The notes: generated by a model from the sequence alone, not told the origin. A stretch of 64,000 nt of DNA from Mycobacterium sp. URHB0044 (GCF_000620625.1 NZ_JIAW01000019.1:62001-126000); one strand, 5' to 3'; positions 1 through 8,662 are shown, numbered from the stretch's first letter. Translations and numbers: made by a program.

Positions 1-2
1 CG

Positions 3-170
3 AACCAAACCGATCCGGCCGCCAACCCCGCGGCCGCCCAGGCCGTCGCGGCCTCGCTTCCGCCTGCCGACGCGACGCCGGTCAGGGTGGGCGTGGGCGT
101 CGTCGGCGCCGTGGTGGTGTTCGGCTTGATCATGGGCGCGCGCTCGCTGAACCGTCGCCCCGAGGCGTAA
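3..170 (+). CDS. C-terminal end of a membrane-anchored protein (5' truncated by window)
   Basis: Only the last 55 residues are present, ending in TAA. They show an Ala/Pro-rich stretch followed by one hydrophobic segment (about residues 30-46, VGVGVVGAVVVFGLIMGA) and a short basic tail, LNRRPEA. This is the layout of an exported protein held by a single C-terminal membrane anchor. In the related M. tuberculosis region a D-alanyl-D-alanine carboxypeptidase (dacB1) lies a few genes upstream of trpS and has such an anchor, so that is one candidate. The fragment carries no catalytic motif, so the identity is open. Confidence 0.6.
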   Translation, partial: NQTDPAANPAAAQAVAASLPPADATPVRVGVGVVGAVVVFGLIMGARSLNRRPEA

Positions 171-179
171 TCGCCGACG

Positions 180-1775
180 TCAGTTGTCGGTTGACAGGTC
201 CCCGAAGACGTCTCGGCCCAGCACGGCCGAGGCTGCGACGGCGCCGCCCATGATGGCGCCGCTGACGCCGGCGGCGGCGACGTCCTGGCCGGACAGATAC
301 AGGCTCGGAACGTGGGTGTGAGAACTCAACCCCTGCAGCGCGAATCGACTCGGGCTGTGCGCCAGTGACATGAAGTCGCCGTACTGCCTGCCGAGGAAGT
401 GGTTGAAGCTCAACGGCGTCGCGAGCTCGACGTGGTCGATCCGGCCGTCCAGCTGCGGGCAGAAGCGCAGGACCTGTCCCAGCAGTTCGTCGGTCAGCCG
501 GCGTTTGAGTTCCTCGTACTCGGCGCCGCGGCGCATCCACGCGCTGTCTGCGTACGGCGCGAAGAGCTCCCAGCTCGTCAGGCCGCCGATGTCGATGGTG
601 GCCCGCCCGGGATGGCGGTCCGCCCACGACGGATCCTTGGCCGACGGGAACGACAGGAAGTACAGCGGCATCGGGGTGTGCTGCGGATCGGCCTCGAACG
701 CGGCGATCTCGGCGTCGATGTCCGGCCCGCTGTGCGCCCAGACGTTGGTTCCGTCCAGCCCCAATTCGGCGTCGGTGGCGCGGATTCCGATGTTGAGAAT
801 GACCCACGGCAGCGAGGATCCGACCGATCGGACCGCATCGACCAGTCCCGCGTCCACGGCCTGCGCGGGCACCAACTTCGTCAACGTGTTGACAGCGCCG
901 GCGTCGCTGATCACCACCGGAGCGCGGAACTCGCGACCGTCGCGCATCGTCACGCCGCACGCCTTGCCGTCGTCGTCCAGCAGGACCGACGCCACTTCGG
1001 CGGCGACCAGCACCGCACCCGCAGCGCCAACGATCACGTCCGCGGTCGTCTCGGCGAGGCGGCCCGATCCGCCGACGGGGAAGCTGGCGCCGTCGACGTA
1101 GTGCCGAATGAGCATGGCGTGCATGGCGAATGATGCCTTGCCCGGCGACAGGCAGTAGTCGCCGAAGTGACCGCACAGTACGGCCTTCAGCTCCGTGTTG
1201 GCGGTGAGGTCGTCGAGCACCTCGGAGACCGTGCGATCCGAAACGGTGCGAAAGGGCTCACACATGTCGCGGTAGAGCGAGTCCGCCAGATCGTGCGGAA
1301 CGGCCCGGTGGGCGAAGAAGCTGCGAGCCGTGCGGTTGCCCGCGAAGACGAGCTCGACGTAGCGGTCGATCGCGGCGGCCTCTCCGGGAAAGTACTCCTT
1401 CATCCGGGTCTTGAATGCGTCTGCGCCGGAGGGATATTCGTAGGAGCGGTCAGCGATGACGATGCGGTTGTAGACGTCGGGCATGCGCTCCCACTCGAGC
1501 TTGCCGCCGCTGATGTAGTCGAAGATGCGGCGCAGCGTGCTGGTGGGCCGGTGTACCTCGCCCATGTAGTGCAGCCCGGCGTCCCATTCGTATCCGGCCC
1601 TGCGGAACGTCTGCGTCGCTCCCCCGGCCGTCGTGTGCCGCTCCAGGACGAGGACCCGCTGCCCGGCCCGCGCGAGAAAGGCCGCCGCGGTCATGCCGCC
1701 GATCCCGGACCCGACGACGATCGCATCCCACGAATCGGCGACGCTGCTGCGGTGATAGCTCTCTCCGGTGGTCAC
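180..1775 (-). CDS. NAD(P)/FAD-dependent oxidoreductase, phytoene desaturase / retinol saturase-like
   Basis: A 531-residue flavoprotein. An N-terminal dinucleotide-binding motif GSGIGG (residues 22-27) is followed by an acidic residue at the end of the second strand (VLVLERH) and the AGGATQTF loop. The C-terminus has the family's second FAD contact, LYLSGQDVAAAGVSGAIMGG. These features place it with CrtI-type desaturases, carotenoid isomerases and retinol saturases, which oxidise or reduce polyene or isoprenoid chains; the substrate cannot be read from the sequence. The start is GTG at 1775 with GGAGG 8 nt upstream. It is divergent from an HxlR regulator, with a long inverted repeat between them, so regulation by that protein is likely. 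Confidence 0.85.
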   Translation of the reverse strand: MTTGESYHRSSVADSWDAIVVGSGIGGMTAAAFLARAGQRVLVLERHTTAGGATQTFRRAGYEWDAGLHYMGEVHRPTSTLRRIFDYISGGKLEWERMPDVYNRIVIADRSYEYPSGADAFKTRMKEYFPGEAAAIDRYVELVFAGNRTARSFFAHRAVPHDLADSLYRDMCEPFRTVSDRTVSEVLDDLTANTELKAVLCGHFGDYCLSPGKASFAMHAMLIRHYVDGASFPVGGSGRLAETTADVIVGAAGAVLVAAEVASVLLDDDGKACGVTMRDGREFRAPVVISDAGAVNTLTKLVPAQAVDAGLVDAVRSVGSSLPWVILNIGIRATDAELGLDGTNVWAHSGPDIDAEIAAFEADPQHTPMPLYFLSFPSAKDPSWADRHPGRATIDIGGLTSWELFAPYADSAWMRRGAEYEELKRRLTDELLGQVLRFCPQLDGRIDHVELATPLSFNHFLGRQYGDFMSLAHSPSRFALQGLSSHTHVPSLYLSGQDVAAAGVSGAIMGGAVAASAVLGRDVFGDLSTDN

Positions 1776-1790
1776 TGGCTCGCCTCCACG

Positions 1791-1816
1791 GCTGACTTCG
1801 GTTATCAGAAGTCAGC
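1791..1816. promoter_or_regulatory. Perfect inverted repeat in divergent promoter region (probable HxlR operator)
   Basis: Arms GCTGACTTC (1791-1799) and GAAGTCAGC (1808-1816) are perfect reverse complements separated by 8 nt (GGTTATCA). The site lies 15 nt beyond the start of the flavoprotein gene and 46 nt before the start of the HxlR-family gene, where an autoregulatory operator is expected. Assignment to this regulator is inference from position. Confidence 0.65.
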
Positions 1817-1862
1817 CTAATGCGCGGATAGAGTTGGCACAAACAACGAGGTTGGAGACGAC

Positions 1863-2381
1863 GTGAGCCATTCCGCCGAAGCCGCCCAGACCGGCAAGGG
1901 CGCCCGCTGGGACCGCGACGCGTGGGATCTGGAACCCGACTCGATCGTTCTCGCGCTCGAAGCGCTGCAACCCCGCACCAGTGGCGCGATCATCCGCGAG
2001 GCCTTCTACGGCACCCGCCGATTCGACGACTTCCTGCGGCACTGCGGCGTCAGCCCGAGCGTGCTCTCGACGCGCCTGCGCGCGATGGTGTCCGACGGCC
2101 TTCTGGAGAAGGTGCCCTACCAGGCGCCCGGTGCCCGCGCTCGTGACGAATACCGGCTGACCGACAAGGGCCGCAGTCTCGCACCGATACTCATCGCGCT
2201 CAATGACTTTGCCGACCGCTGGCTGCTGGATGCCGGCGAGTCAACCGTCTCCTTGCGCCACCGCCAGTGTGGTGAGCCGGTCCACGCGACCGTGACGTGT
2301 GAAGCCGGCCATCAGATCTCGACCGCCGCCGACGTCGTCGCCTCGCCCGGCCCCGCGGCCCGGCCGGCCGACCCGCGCTAG
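1863..2381 (+). CDS. HxlR/winged-helix transcriptional regulator
   Basis: A 172-residue DNA-binding protein starting at GTG with GGAG 6 nt upstream. Residues about 30-110 contain the HxlR winged helix. The line SVLSTRLRAMVSDGLLEKV is the recognition-helix/wing region, followed by YRLTDKGRSL. The C-terminal ~60 residues include a Cys/His pattern (RQCGEPVHATVTCEAGH) seen in many mycobacterial HxlR proteins and possibly metal- or redox-related. It is divergent from the RetSat/CrtI-like flavoprotein and probably represses both through the inverted repeat at 1791-1816. Its stop overlaps the convergent YihY gene by 4 nt. Confidence 0.85.
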   Translation: MSHSAEAAQTGKGARWDRDAWDLEPDSIVLALEALQPRTSGAIIREAFYGTRRFDDFLRHCGVSPSVLSTRLRAMVSDGLLEKVPYQAPGARARDEYRLTDKGRSLAPILIALNDFADRWLLDAGESTVSLRHRQCGEPVHATVTCEAGHQISTAADVVASPGPAARPADPR

Positions 2382-3418
2382 CGTTTCCGCAGTCGCGAAA
2401 GCCCGAGTGCGCCAACGGCACCCACCGCGGCGGCAGCGAGCGCGCCACCGGCGCCCAGCCCTTCGCGGACCTGGACCCGGGTGGTGATTTGTGCGGGATC
2501 GGGCGGGCTCACCGGTGCGTCCACGAGATTGTCCGGCGCCGTCGCGGCCCACGCCGTCGAGAACAGGATCAACCGCGCGGTGATGTAGGCGAACACCATC
2601 AGACCCAGTACCGGGCCGAACGTCGCCCCCGCCGGTCCGTGCAACACCGACTTCAGATAGATCGACGCCACCTGTTTGAAGATCTCGAACGCCACGGCGG
2701 CCAACAGGCCCGCGCGCATCGAGCTGCGTAGCGTGACCGACTCACGGGGCAGCCGAGCGATGATCCAGGTGAACAGCAGCCACGAGATCAGCACCGACAC
2801 CAACAGCGACGCCACTCGCAGTGCCACACCGACGCCCGGAACGTCCTGCAGCCCAACCGATTGCAGCACATGCCGCATCAGATCCGAACTACCAAGAGCC
2901 GTCAGGGCGATGGTGACGACGATCGCGGCGAACAGTCCGACGATGGCAAGCAGATCGGACAACTTCGTGCGAAGAAAGCCCGGTGGATCGTGGCGCAGCA
3001 GGCCCCACATCTGCGTCAGCGCCTCACGCAGGTTGGCCATCCAGCCCAACCCGGCCCACGCAGCGGTGGCCAAACCGATGATGCCGACCGAGGTCCGTGA
3101 CTCGATCGCCGAGTCCATCAAGTCGACGAGTTGGTTACCCAAGTCGCCCGACACCGCTCCCTTGATCCGCCCCTGCAGCTCGGCCAGCAACTCCGGCTGG
3201 CTCGCCAGGATGAAGCCGCCGACCGCGAAGGCGACCATGATCAGCGGGAACAACGCGAAGATCGTGAAGTACGTGATGCCCGCGGCGTAGAAGTCGCCCT
3301 TGCTGTCCTTGTACCGCTCCTGGGCCGCCATGACGTGGTCGAACCACCCGAACCGGGCCCGCAGCCGGTCCATGACACCCGGCTTGCTTGGGCTTTCCGG
3401 CTCCGCCGGAGATGTCAT
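2378..3418 (-). CDS. YihY/virulence factor BrkB family membrane protein
   Basis: A 346-residue integral membrane protein. It opens with a soluble stretch (about 1-35, including a Pro/Ser segment), then YKDSKGDFYAAGITYFTIFALFPLIM, the characteristic BrkB/YihY first membrane segment. Several further hydrophobic segments extend to about residue 300, and the last ~30 residues are Ala/Gly-rich with a basic tail. The molecular function of the family is unsettled. It is the Rv3335c equivalent by position, downstream of trpS on the same strand with only 17 nt between, so probably co-transcribed. GGAGG precedes the ATG. Confidence 0.9.
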   Translation of the reverse strand: MTSPAEPESPSKPGVMDRLRARFGWFDHVMAAQERYKDSKGDFYAAGITYFTIFALFPLIMVAFAVGGFILASQPELLAELQGRIKGAVSGDLGNQLVDLMDSAIESRTSVGIIGLATAAWAGLGWMANLREALTQMWGLLRHDPPGFLRTKLSDLLAIVGLFAAIVVTIALTALGSSDLMRHVLQSVGLQDVPGVGVALRVASLLVSVLISWLLFTWIIARLPRESVTLRSSMRAGLLAAVAFEIFKQVASIYLKSVLHGPAGATFGPVLGLMVFAYITARLILFSTAWAATAPDNLVDAPVSPPDPAQITTRVQVREGLGAGGALAAAAVGAVGALGLSRLRKR

Positions 3419-3435
3419 GTCCGGCCTCCCAACCG

Positions 3436-4452
3436 TTACCCGCGTGGCGCCAAGAACCCTAGCCGGTCATATACCCGCTGCAAGGTCTGCGCAGACACCT
3501 CGTTGGCCCGCCGCGCACCCGCTGCGAGTACTGACTCCAGTTCGGCGGGGTCGGCCAGCATCTCGTCCACCCGGGCCTTGATCGGCGTGACGAACTCCAC
3601 GACGGCCTCGGCGGTCTCGGTCTTCAAGTCGCCGTAGCCGCGCCCGGCGTAACCCTCGACCAACTTGTCGACGTCGGTCCCGGTGACGGCGGCCTGAATG
3701 GTCAACAGGTTGGACACGCCGGGCTTGGCCTCGGGGTCGAAGCGGATCTCGCGCTCGCTGTCGGTGACGGCGGAGCGGATCTTCTTGGCCGTCACCTTGG
3801 GGTCGTCGAGCAGGCTGATCAGGCCGGCATCGGTGGCGGCGGACTTGCTCATCTTCGCCGACGGGTCCTGCAGGTCGTAGATCTTCGCGGTCGCCTTGGG
3901 GATCATCGGTTCGGGTACGACGAAGGTGTCGGCGAAGCGGGAGTTGAATCGCTGCGCGACGTCGCGGGCCAGTTCGAGGTGCTGGCGCTGATCCTCGCCG
4001 ACGGGGACGAGGTCGGTGTCGTAGAGCAGCACGTCGGCCGCCATCAAGACGGGATAGGTGAACAGGCCCACCGTCGTCGCGTCGGCGCCCTGCTTCTGCG
4101 ACTTGTCCTTGAACTGCGTCATCCGCGAAGCCTGCCCGAACCCGGTGAAACAGCCGAGCACCCAAGCCAATTCGGAATGCGACGGGACGTGGCTCTGCAC
4201 GAAGACGGTGCTGCGGGCCGGGTCGATGCCCAGCGCAAGGTACTGCGCGGCGGTCACCAGCGTGCGACGCCTCAGCGTCTGCGGTTCCTGCTGGACGGTG
4301 ATCGCGTGCAGGTCGACGACGCAGAAGTAGGCGTCGTAGTCGTCCTGCATCCCCACCCAGTGCTTGACGGCACCCAACGCGTTGCCGAGGTGCAGGGAGT
4401 CAGACGTGGGCTGCACGCCGGAGAAGACGACGCGCTTATCTGTGGTGCTCAT
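3436..4452 (-). CDS. trpS: Tryptophanyl-tRNA synthetase
   Basis: A 338-residue class I aminoacyl-tRNA synthetase that charges tRNA-Trp. The HIGH signature appears as HLGN (residues 21-24), the KMSKS loop is exact at 200-204, and GEDQ (152-155) is the conserved TrpRS motif. Length is normal for bacterial TrpRS. It sits between xthA (upstream, 15 nt gap) and yihY (downstream) on the minus strand, the same order as around Rv3336c in M. tuberculosis. Nothing unusual is visible. Confidence 0.97.
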   Translation of the reverse strand: MSTTDKRVVFSGVQPTSDSLHLGNALGAVKHWVGMQDDYDAYFCVVDLHAITVQQEPQTLRRRTLVTAAQYLALGIDPARSTVFVQSHVPSHSELAWVLGCFTGFGQASRMTQFKDKSQKQGADATTVGLFTYPVLMAADVLLYDTDLVPVGEDQRQHLELARDVAQRFNSRFADTFVVPEPMIPKATAKIYDLQDPSAKMSKSAATDAGLISLLDDPKVTAKKIRSAVTDSEREIRFDPEAKPGVSNLLTIQAAVTGTDVDKLVEGYAGRGYGDLKTETAEAVVEFVTPIKARVDEMLADPAELESVLAAGARRANEVSAQTLQRVYDRLGFLAPRG

Positions 4453-4467
4453 GATGGCTCAATACTT

Positions 4468-5280
4468 TCACGCCGGGCCAAGGCCATATTCGACGGTCAC
4501 CGGCGCGTGGTCGGACCAGCGCAGTGCGTAAGCGTCGGCCCGTTCCACCCGCGCATTGACCGCGCACGGCGCAAGCGCGGCGCTGGCGAGCTGGTAGTCG
4601 ATCCGCCAGCCGGCGTCGTTGTCGAACGCCTTGCCGCGCCACGACCACCAGCTGTAGGGGCCGGCGACGCCGGGATGCAGGACGCGCACGACGTCGACCC
4701 AGCCCGTCGCCAGCAGGTCGGTCAGCCACTGGCGTTCACTCGGCAGGAAGCCCGACTTCTTCCGGTTGGCCTTCCATGCCTTGATGTCGGCCTCGGTGTG
4801 CGCGATGTTCCAGTCGCCACACACCACCGCACCGCGCGACGACGCGTTCAGCACCGCCATCCGGGCCGCGACGGCGGCCATGAACCTCTCCTTCTCCAGT
4901 TGCCGGTCGGTGTCGGCCTCGCCGGTCGGGAAGTACACGCTGGCCACCGTCAGGTCACCGGTGTCGACTTCGAGATAGCGTCCGTGCGAGGCGAACTCGT
5001 CGGCGTCGGGCCCGATCCGGACGCGGGTGATCGGGTGCCGGCTCAGCACGGCGACCCCGTTGCGGCCCTTCAGGTGCGGGTCGGCCGACGCCAGGTGCCA
5101 ACCGTCGGCCAGCGCCGGCGTCAGCGCGTCGGCCAGCTGTTCGTCGTCGGCCCGCGTCTCCTGTAGGCAGACGACGTCCGCCGTCGTCTCCTTCAGCCAG
5201 GCCAGCAGCCCGAGATTCTCGGTCGACCTCTGCTTGACCGCTGCGCGGATTCCGTTGACGTTGATGGTGCTGACGATCAC
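4468..5280 (-). CDS. xthA: Exodeoxyribonuclease III / AP endonuclease
   Basis: A 270-residue Mg-dependent base-excision-repair nuclease that incises at abasic sites and removes 3' blocks. The catalytic residues of the exonuclease III fold are all present: N7 in TINVNGIR, E41 in CLQETR, D156 and N158 in CGDWNIA, D228 in WRIDYQ, and D257-H258 in WSDHAPV. The start is GTG at 5280 (VIVSTINVNG); the frame stays open upstream into kshA but is not coding there. It is 11 nt downstream of kshA and 15 nt upstream of trpS, so it may be read from the kshA side as well. Confidence 0.93.
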   Translation of the reverse strand: MIVSTINVNGIRAAVKQRSTENLGLLAWLKETTADVVCLQETRADDEQLADALTPALADGWHLASADPHLKGRNGVAVLSRHPITRVRIGPDADEFASHGRYLEVDTGDLTVASVYFPTGEADTDRQLEKERFMAAVAARMAVLNASSRGAVVCGDWNIAHTEADIKAWKANRKKSGFLPSERQWLTDLLATGWVDVVRVLHPGVAGPYSWWSWRGKAFDNDAGWRIDYQLASAALAPCAVNARVERADAYALRWSDHAPVTVEYGLGPA

Positions 5281-5291
5281 GGAGCAAGACC

Positions 5292-6419
5292 CTAGTGGCG
5301 GGCGAGGTTCTCCTCGACTTCGCGCTGCCACACCACGTTCGCGTGGGTGGTGTCCACCTCGAGTTCGAACCGGTTCACCATGTCGTCGGTGACGTCGGCG
5401 ACGTCGACGTAGAACTGCTCGTACCACCGGCGGTGCTGGTAGACGGCGCCGTCCTCCTCGGTGAGCAGGGGGTTGTCGATGCGTGTCTTGTGTTTCCAGA
5501 CCTCGACGTCGTCGAGGAAGCCCTCGCCGAAGTTCTTGCTCAGCGTCGCGGCCAGCTTGGCGGACTTGTCCGAGGGAAGGCCAGGGATGTTCTGGACCGC
5601 GACACCCCACTGCAGGACGAAGGAGTCGTGGCTGACCGGGTAGTGGCAGTTGATCAGCACGACCTCCAACGTCATGTCGGGCGCGACGTCGTTGTGCAGC
5701 CAGTTGATCATGTAGGCGGGCCCGAAGTATGTGGCCTCCGACCGCAGATTGGTTCCCTCCCACAGCTGTTCGTAGTTGGCGGTGGTGTCGGGGCGCGCCT
5801 TGGACTGCATGAACTGACTGGCCGTATGGCCCTCGATGACGTTCTTGAAGTACGTCGGGTACGCGTGGTGGATGTAGAAGAAGTGCGCCATGTCGACGTT
5901 GTTGTCGACGATCTCGCGGCAGTGGCTGCCCTCGATCAGCACCGATTCCCAGGTCCATGGCGACCAGGCGCCTGCGTCCATGCCCTCGATCCGGGGCGGA
6001 GTCAGTTCCGGCGGCGGCGTGCTGCCCTCCGGGTCGTGCCACACCAGCAGTTGGCCGTTGAGTTCCTGGCACGGCCAGCGCCGGGTGCGCGCGAGACGCG
6101 GCGTCCGTCGGGCATAGGGAACCTCGACGCAGCGGCCCGTCGAGCCCTGCCAGCGCCAGTCGTGGAACGGGCACGCCACGGTGTCGCCCTTGATCGTCCC
6201 CATCGACAGGTCACCGCCCATGTGGCGGCAGTACCCGTCGAGGACGTTGATCTGGCCGTCCGGACCGGCGAACACCACCAGTTTGGTGCCGAACGCGGTA
6301 ATCCCGTGCGGCGCCCCGTCGCGGAAGGGCTCGGCCAGTCCGAGGCAGTGCCAGCCCCTCGCGAAGCGCGTCATGGGGATACCCGCATCGATTTCGCGGA
6401 CCTGTTCAGCAGCAGTCAT
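5292..6419 (-). CDS. kshA: Rieske oxygenase, 3-ketosteroid 9-alpha-hydroxylase oxygenase component (KshA-type)
   Basis: A 375-residue terminal oxygenase. The Rieske [2Fe-2S] ligands are C64, H66, C83 and H86 (CRHMGGD ... CPFHDW). The mononuclear iron site is D176-MAHFFYIH with H179 and H184, matching KshA enzymes, which hydroxylate C9 of 3-ketosteroids during sterol degradation. ATG at 6419 is chosen over an in-frame start 14 codons upstream because AGAAGGA lies about 8 nt before it. No KshB reductase is nearby, as is usual because KshB is shared between paralogs. A divergent TetR gene and a palindrome lie upstream. Specificity for steroids rather than another polycycle is inferred. Confidence 0.85.
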   Translation of the reverse strand: MTAAEQVREIDAGIPMTRFARGWHCLGLAEPFRDGAPHGITAFGTKLVVFAGPDGQINVLDGYCRHMGGDLSMGTIKGDTVACPFHDWRWQGSTGRCVEVPYARRTPRLARTRRWPCQELNGQLLVWHDPEGSTPPPELTPPRIEGMDAGAWSPWTWESVLIEGSHCREIVDNNVDMAHFFYIHHAYPTYFKNVIEGHTASQFMQSKARPDTTANYEQLWEGTNLRSEATYFGPAYMINWLHNDVAPDMTLEVVLINCHYPVSHDSFVLQWGVAVQNIPGLPSDKSAKLAATLSKNFGEGFLDDVEVWKHKTRIDNPLLTEEDGAVYQHRRWYEQFYVDVADVTDDMVNRFELEVDTTHANVVWQREVEENLARH

Positions 6420-6453
6420 CGGGACGTCCTTCTCGAAGCGGGCGATACCCGAG

Positions 6454-6471
6454 TTAAGCACATTCGCTTAA
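6454..6471. promoter_or_regulatory. Palindrome between kshA and divergent tetR (probable TetR operator)
   Basis: TTAAGCACATTCGCTTAA: perfect 6-bp arms TTAAGC/GCTTAA around 6 nt. It lies 35 nt upstream of the kshA start and 18 nt upstream of the tetR start, the place where a divergently encoded TetR repressor would control both promoters. It differs from the KstR-type steroid operator as I remember it, so local control by the neighbouring TetR is more likely. Confidence 0.6.
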
Positions 6472-6489
6472 TCAGCGGAACCGAACTCT

Positions 6490-7092
6490 ATGCTGCTCTT
6501 CGTGGACCGTGGTTCCCGATCGAAGGACGCGCTGCTCGACGCCGCCGAGCGGCTGATCGCCGAGCGCGGGTTCGACGTGCCGCTGCGCGACATCGCGCAC
6601 GCCGCGGGCCAGCGCAACAACTCCGCGGTGAACTACCACTTCCGCACAAGGCAGGACCTGCTCGACGCCGTCGTGGCGCGCAGGCTTCTGCCGATGGAAC
6701 GCGAGCGGGAGCGGATGCTGACCGACCTCGACCACCACCGCGCCACGGACGTCCACGCGCTCATGCGCATCCTGGTTCTGCCGCTGGTAAACCTCGAGAG
6801 CACGCACTACGCCCGTTTCCTACAGGTGGTCGCGCCCCGACTGCGGACGGAGCCGATGGATTCGGCCGAGACGGCGTGGCCCCGCGTACTGGACGCGTTG
6901 TCGCACGCGGTGCCCTTCGCCGATCGCCGAGCCCGGCACCGTCGGGTCTCCGCGGTCGCCACCGCGATGTTCGCCCTGGTGGCCGAACACGAGCGGGCCG
7001 CAGAGGCGGGCGGCGCCGGAGATGACGATGCCGAGGAGATCGTGCACATGCTGGCCGCCATGCTGACCGCACCGAGCCCGCGCCTCGTCTGA
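6490..7092 (+). CDS. TetR family transcriptional regulator
   Basis: A 200-residue regulator. The N-terminal helix-turn-helix spans about residues 12-60: ALLDAAERLIAERGF, then PLRDIAHAAGQRNNSAVNYHF, the usual TetR recognition helix ending in Y-H-F. The remaining ~140 residues form the ligand domain. It is divergent from the KshA-type oxygenase with a shared 70-nt promoter region carrying a perfect palindrome, so it probably represses kshA and itself in response to a steroid-like intermediate. An alternative GTG start lies 4 codons downstream; neither has a strong ribosome site. Confidence 0.85.
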   Translation: MLLFVDRGSRSKDALLDAAERLIAERGFDVPLRDIAHAAGQRNNSAVNYHFRTRQDLLDAVVARRLLPMERERERMLTDLDHHRATDVHALMRILVLPLVNLESTHYARFLQVVAPRLRTEPMDSAETAWPRVLDALSHAVPFADRRARHRRVSAVATAMFALVAEHERAAEAGGAGDDDAEEIVHMLAAMLTAPSPRLV

Positions 7093-7168
7093 CGAACCGC
7101 TCGCACAGCGGTGACGGCCATGCATGGCCTAGGTTGTGCACAGCGACGTCGGCAGCGGAGGTACATCG

Positions 7169-7618
7169 ATGACCCACCCATTCGTTCCGCCCGATTTCGT
7201 GGTTCCCCGCGAATTGCGCAGCGCCGACTTCGTTCTCGAACCGTTGGGCCCGCAACACAACTCATCCGACCATGCGGCGTGGATGTCGAGCATTCCGCAT
7301 CTGCAGGCCACGCCTGGGTTCACGGACTATGACTGGCCGCCGGACGAGGGTCTGCCGTCGGAGGAGAATCTGGCCGACATGGTCCGGCACGCCGATGAAT
7401 TCGAGCAACGGGTCGCGTTCGCCTATACCGTGCTGCAACCCGGTACCGACGAGGTGATCGGTTGCGTCTACCTCAACCCAGGCGAGGCTCCTGGCAGCGT
7501 CGACGTCCGTTCCTGGGTGCGAGCCGACGTCGCCGATCTCGACGGCACGCTGCGGCAGTCCGTCCGCGCCTGGCTGGCCGAAGCGTGGCCGTTCGATGCG
7601 GTCGCGTACGCGGGCTGA
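7169..7618 (+). CDS. GNAT-like N-acetyltransferase domain protein
   Basis: A 149-residue protein with GNAT-type features: FVLEPLGPQHNSSDHAAWMSS at the N-terminus (the fold's first strand/helix) and FAYTVLQPGTDEVIGCVYLNP in the central beta strands. The acyl-CoA loop is weak, and the C-terminal half (RQSVRAWLAEAWPFDAVAYAG) matches short GNAT relatives in actinobacteria with unknown substrates. ATG 7169 is preferred over a start 11 codons upstream because GGAGG lies 8 nt before it. It is convergent with the alcohol dehydrogenase gene, 12 nt apart. Confidence 0.7.
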   Translation: MTHPFVPPDFVVPRELRSADFVLEPLGPQHNSSDHAAWMSSIPHLQATPGFTDYDWPPDEGLPSEENLADMVRHADEFEQRVAFAYTVLQPGTDEVIGCVYLNPGEAPGSVDVRSWVRADVADLDGTLRQSVRAWLAEAWPFDAVAYAG

Positions 7619-7630
7619 ACTGGCCTTCCC

Positions 7631-8662
7631 TTACCCAGCCGGATCGAGGATCACCTTCACGCATTCCGGGCTGCGCGCGGCGACCGCGGCGTAGGCCTCG
7701 GCGGCAGCCGACAACGGGAACCGGTGGGTGAAGATGCCGTCGGTGCGCAGCGTCCCTTCGGCCACCAACGGCACCAGGTCCGTCCAGGTCTGCTGAATGG
7801 GTGCGATCGTCATCCGCAGCGTCAGGCTGCGCATCAGTGCCATCAAGATCGGCAGCGGATACGGGTTGAGGTCGTGCACCCCGAGGACGGATACGGTGCC
7901 GTCCGCGCGCACGCTGCCGAGTGCGTCGTCGAGGGTGGCGTTCAGGGCCACCGCGTCGATCACGCTGTCGGCCCCGCGGCCGTCGGTGTGTTCGAGCACC
8001 GCGGCTACCGTCGGCCCCTCCAGTGCGACGGCCCCGGATTCGACGGCAAGGGCGCGGCGACCCGCGACCGGATCGGCGGCGAGCACGGTGCCTGCGCCAA
8101 GGGCGAACGCTGCCCGCACCGCGCACAGCCCGACCGCGCCGAGGCCGATGACCACGACGGTGCCTCCGGGCGGGATGTCGGCCTTCTTCGCGCCGATCCA
8201 CCCCGTGGACAGGTTGTCGGTGAGCAGCAGCGCCGCCTCGTCGTCCACGCCGTCCGGGATGCGCAGCAGTTGGAAGTCGGCGGCGGGCACCGCGACCGCC
8301 GTGGCCTGACCGGCGCCAAGCACGCCCGAACCGAATACCTGCATGCCGTTCACGCACCGCGCCGGGTTGCCCGTCGCGCAGCCGTCGCACCGCCCGCATC
8401 CGGTGACCGACGCCGCGAGCACCCGGTCGCCGACCCGGACACTGGACACCTCGGGGCCGAGTTCGACTACCGTGCCAATGAATTCGTGACCGACGGCGAC
8501 ACCGTCCCCGACCGGCAGGTCGCCGTCGTAGAAGTGCAGATCCGATCCGCAGATCGCGGCGGACTCGACCGCGACGACCGCCCCGTCGAGGCCCGGCGGC
8601 ACCGGGTCGGGCGCCTCACGAACCTCGACGGAGCCTGGACCGGTGATGACGACGTTGTGCAT
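7631..8662 (-). CDS. Zinc-dependent medium-chain alcohol dehydrogenase
   Basis: A 343-residue MDR dehydrogenase. The catalytic zinc ligand C38 (ICGSD) and H59-E60 (GHEF) are present. The structural zinc cysteines C89, C92, C95 and C103 follow in GCGRCDGCATGNPARC. The NAD(P)-binding motif is GLGAVG (173-178). This full complement marks an active zinc alcohol or polyol dehydrogenase; the substrate is unknown. It stands alone, convergent with the GNAT gene and separated by 92 nt from the surface-protein gene. Confidence 0.88.
   Translation of the reverse strand: MHNVVITGPGSVEVREAPDPVPPGLDGAVVAVESAAICGSDLHFYDGDLPVGDGVAVGHEFIGTVVELGPEVSSVRVGDRVLAASVTGCGRCDGCATGNPARCVNGMQVFGSGVLGAGQATAVAVPAADFQLLRIPDGVDDEAALLLTDNLSTGWIGAKKADIPPGGTVVVIGLGAVGLCAVRAAFALGAGTVLAADPVAGRRALAVESGAVALEGPTVAAVLEHTDGRGADSVIDAVALNATLDDALGSVRADGTVSVLGVHDLNPYPLPILMALMRSLTLRMTIAPIQQTWTDLVPLVAEGTLRTDGIFTHRFPLSAAAEAYAAVAARSPECVKVILDPAG

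Noticed and set aside
5281..6174. Open frame extending xthA upstream, giving an apparent fusion protein
   Set aside because: The extension lies antiparallel-frame over the Rieske gene and is Arg/Pro/Gly-rich shadow sequence; the exonuclease family starts at GTG 5280.
5295..7025. 576-codon plus-strand frame over kshA and tetR
   Set aside because: It is antisense to kshA and out of frame with tetR; both real genes have recognisable motifs and this frame has none.
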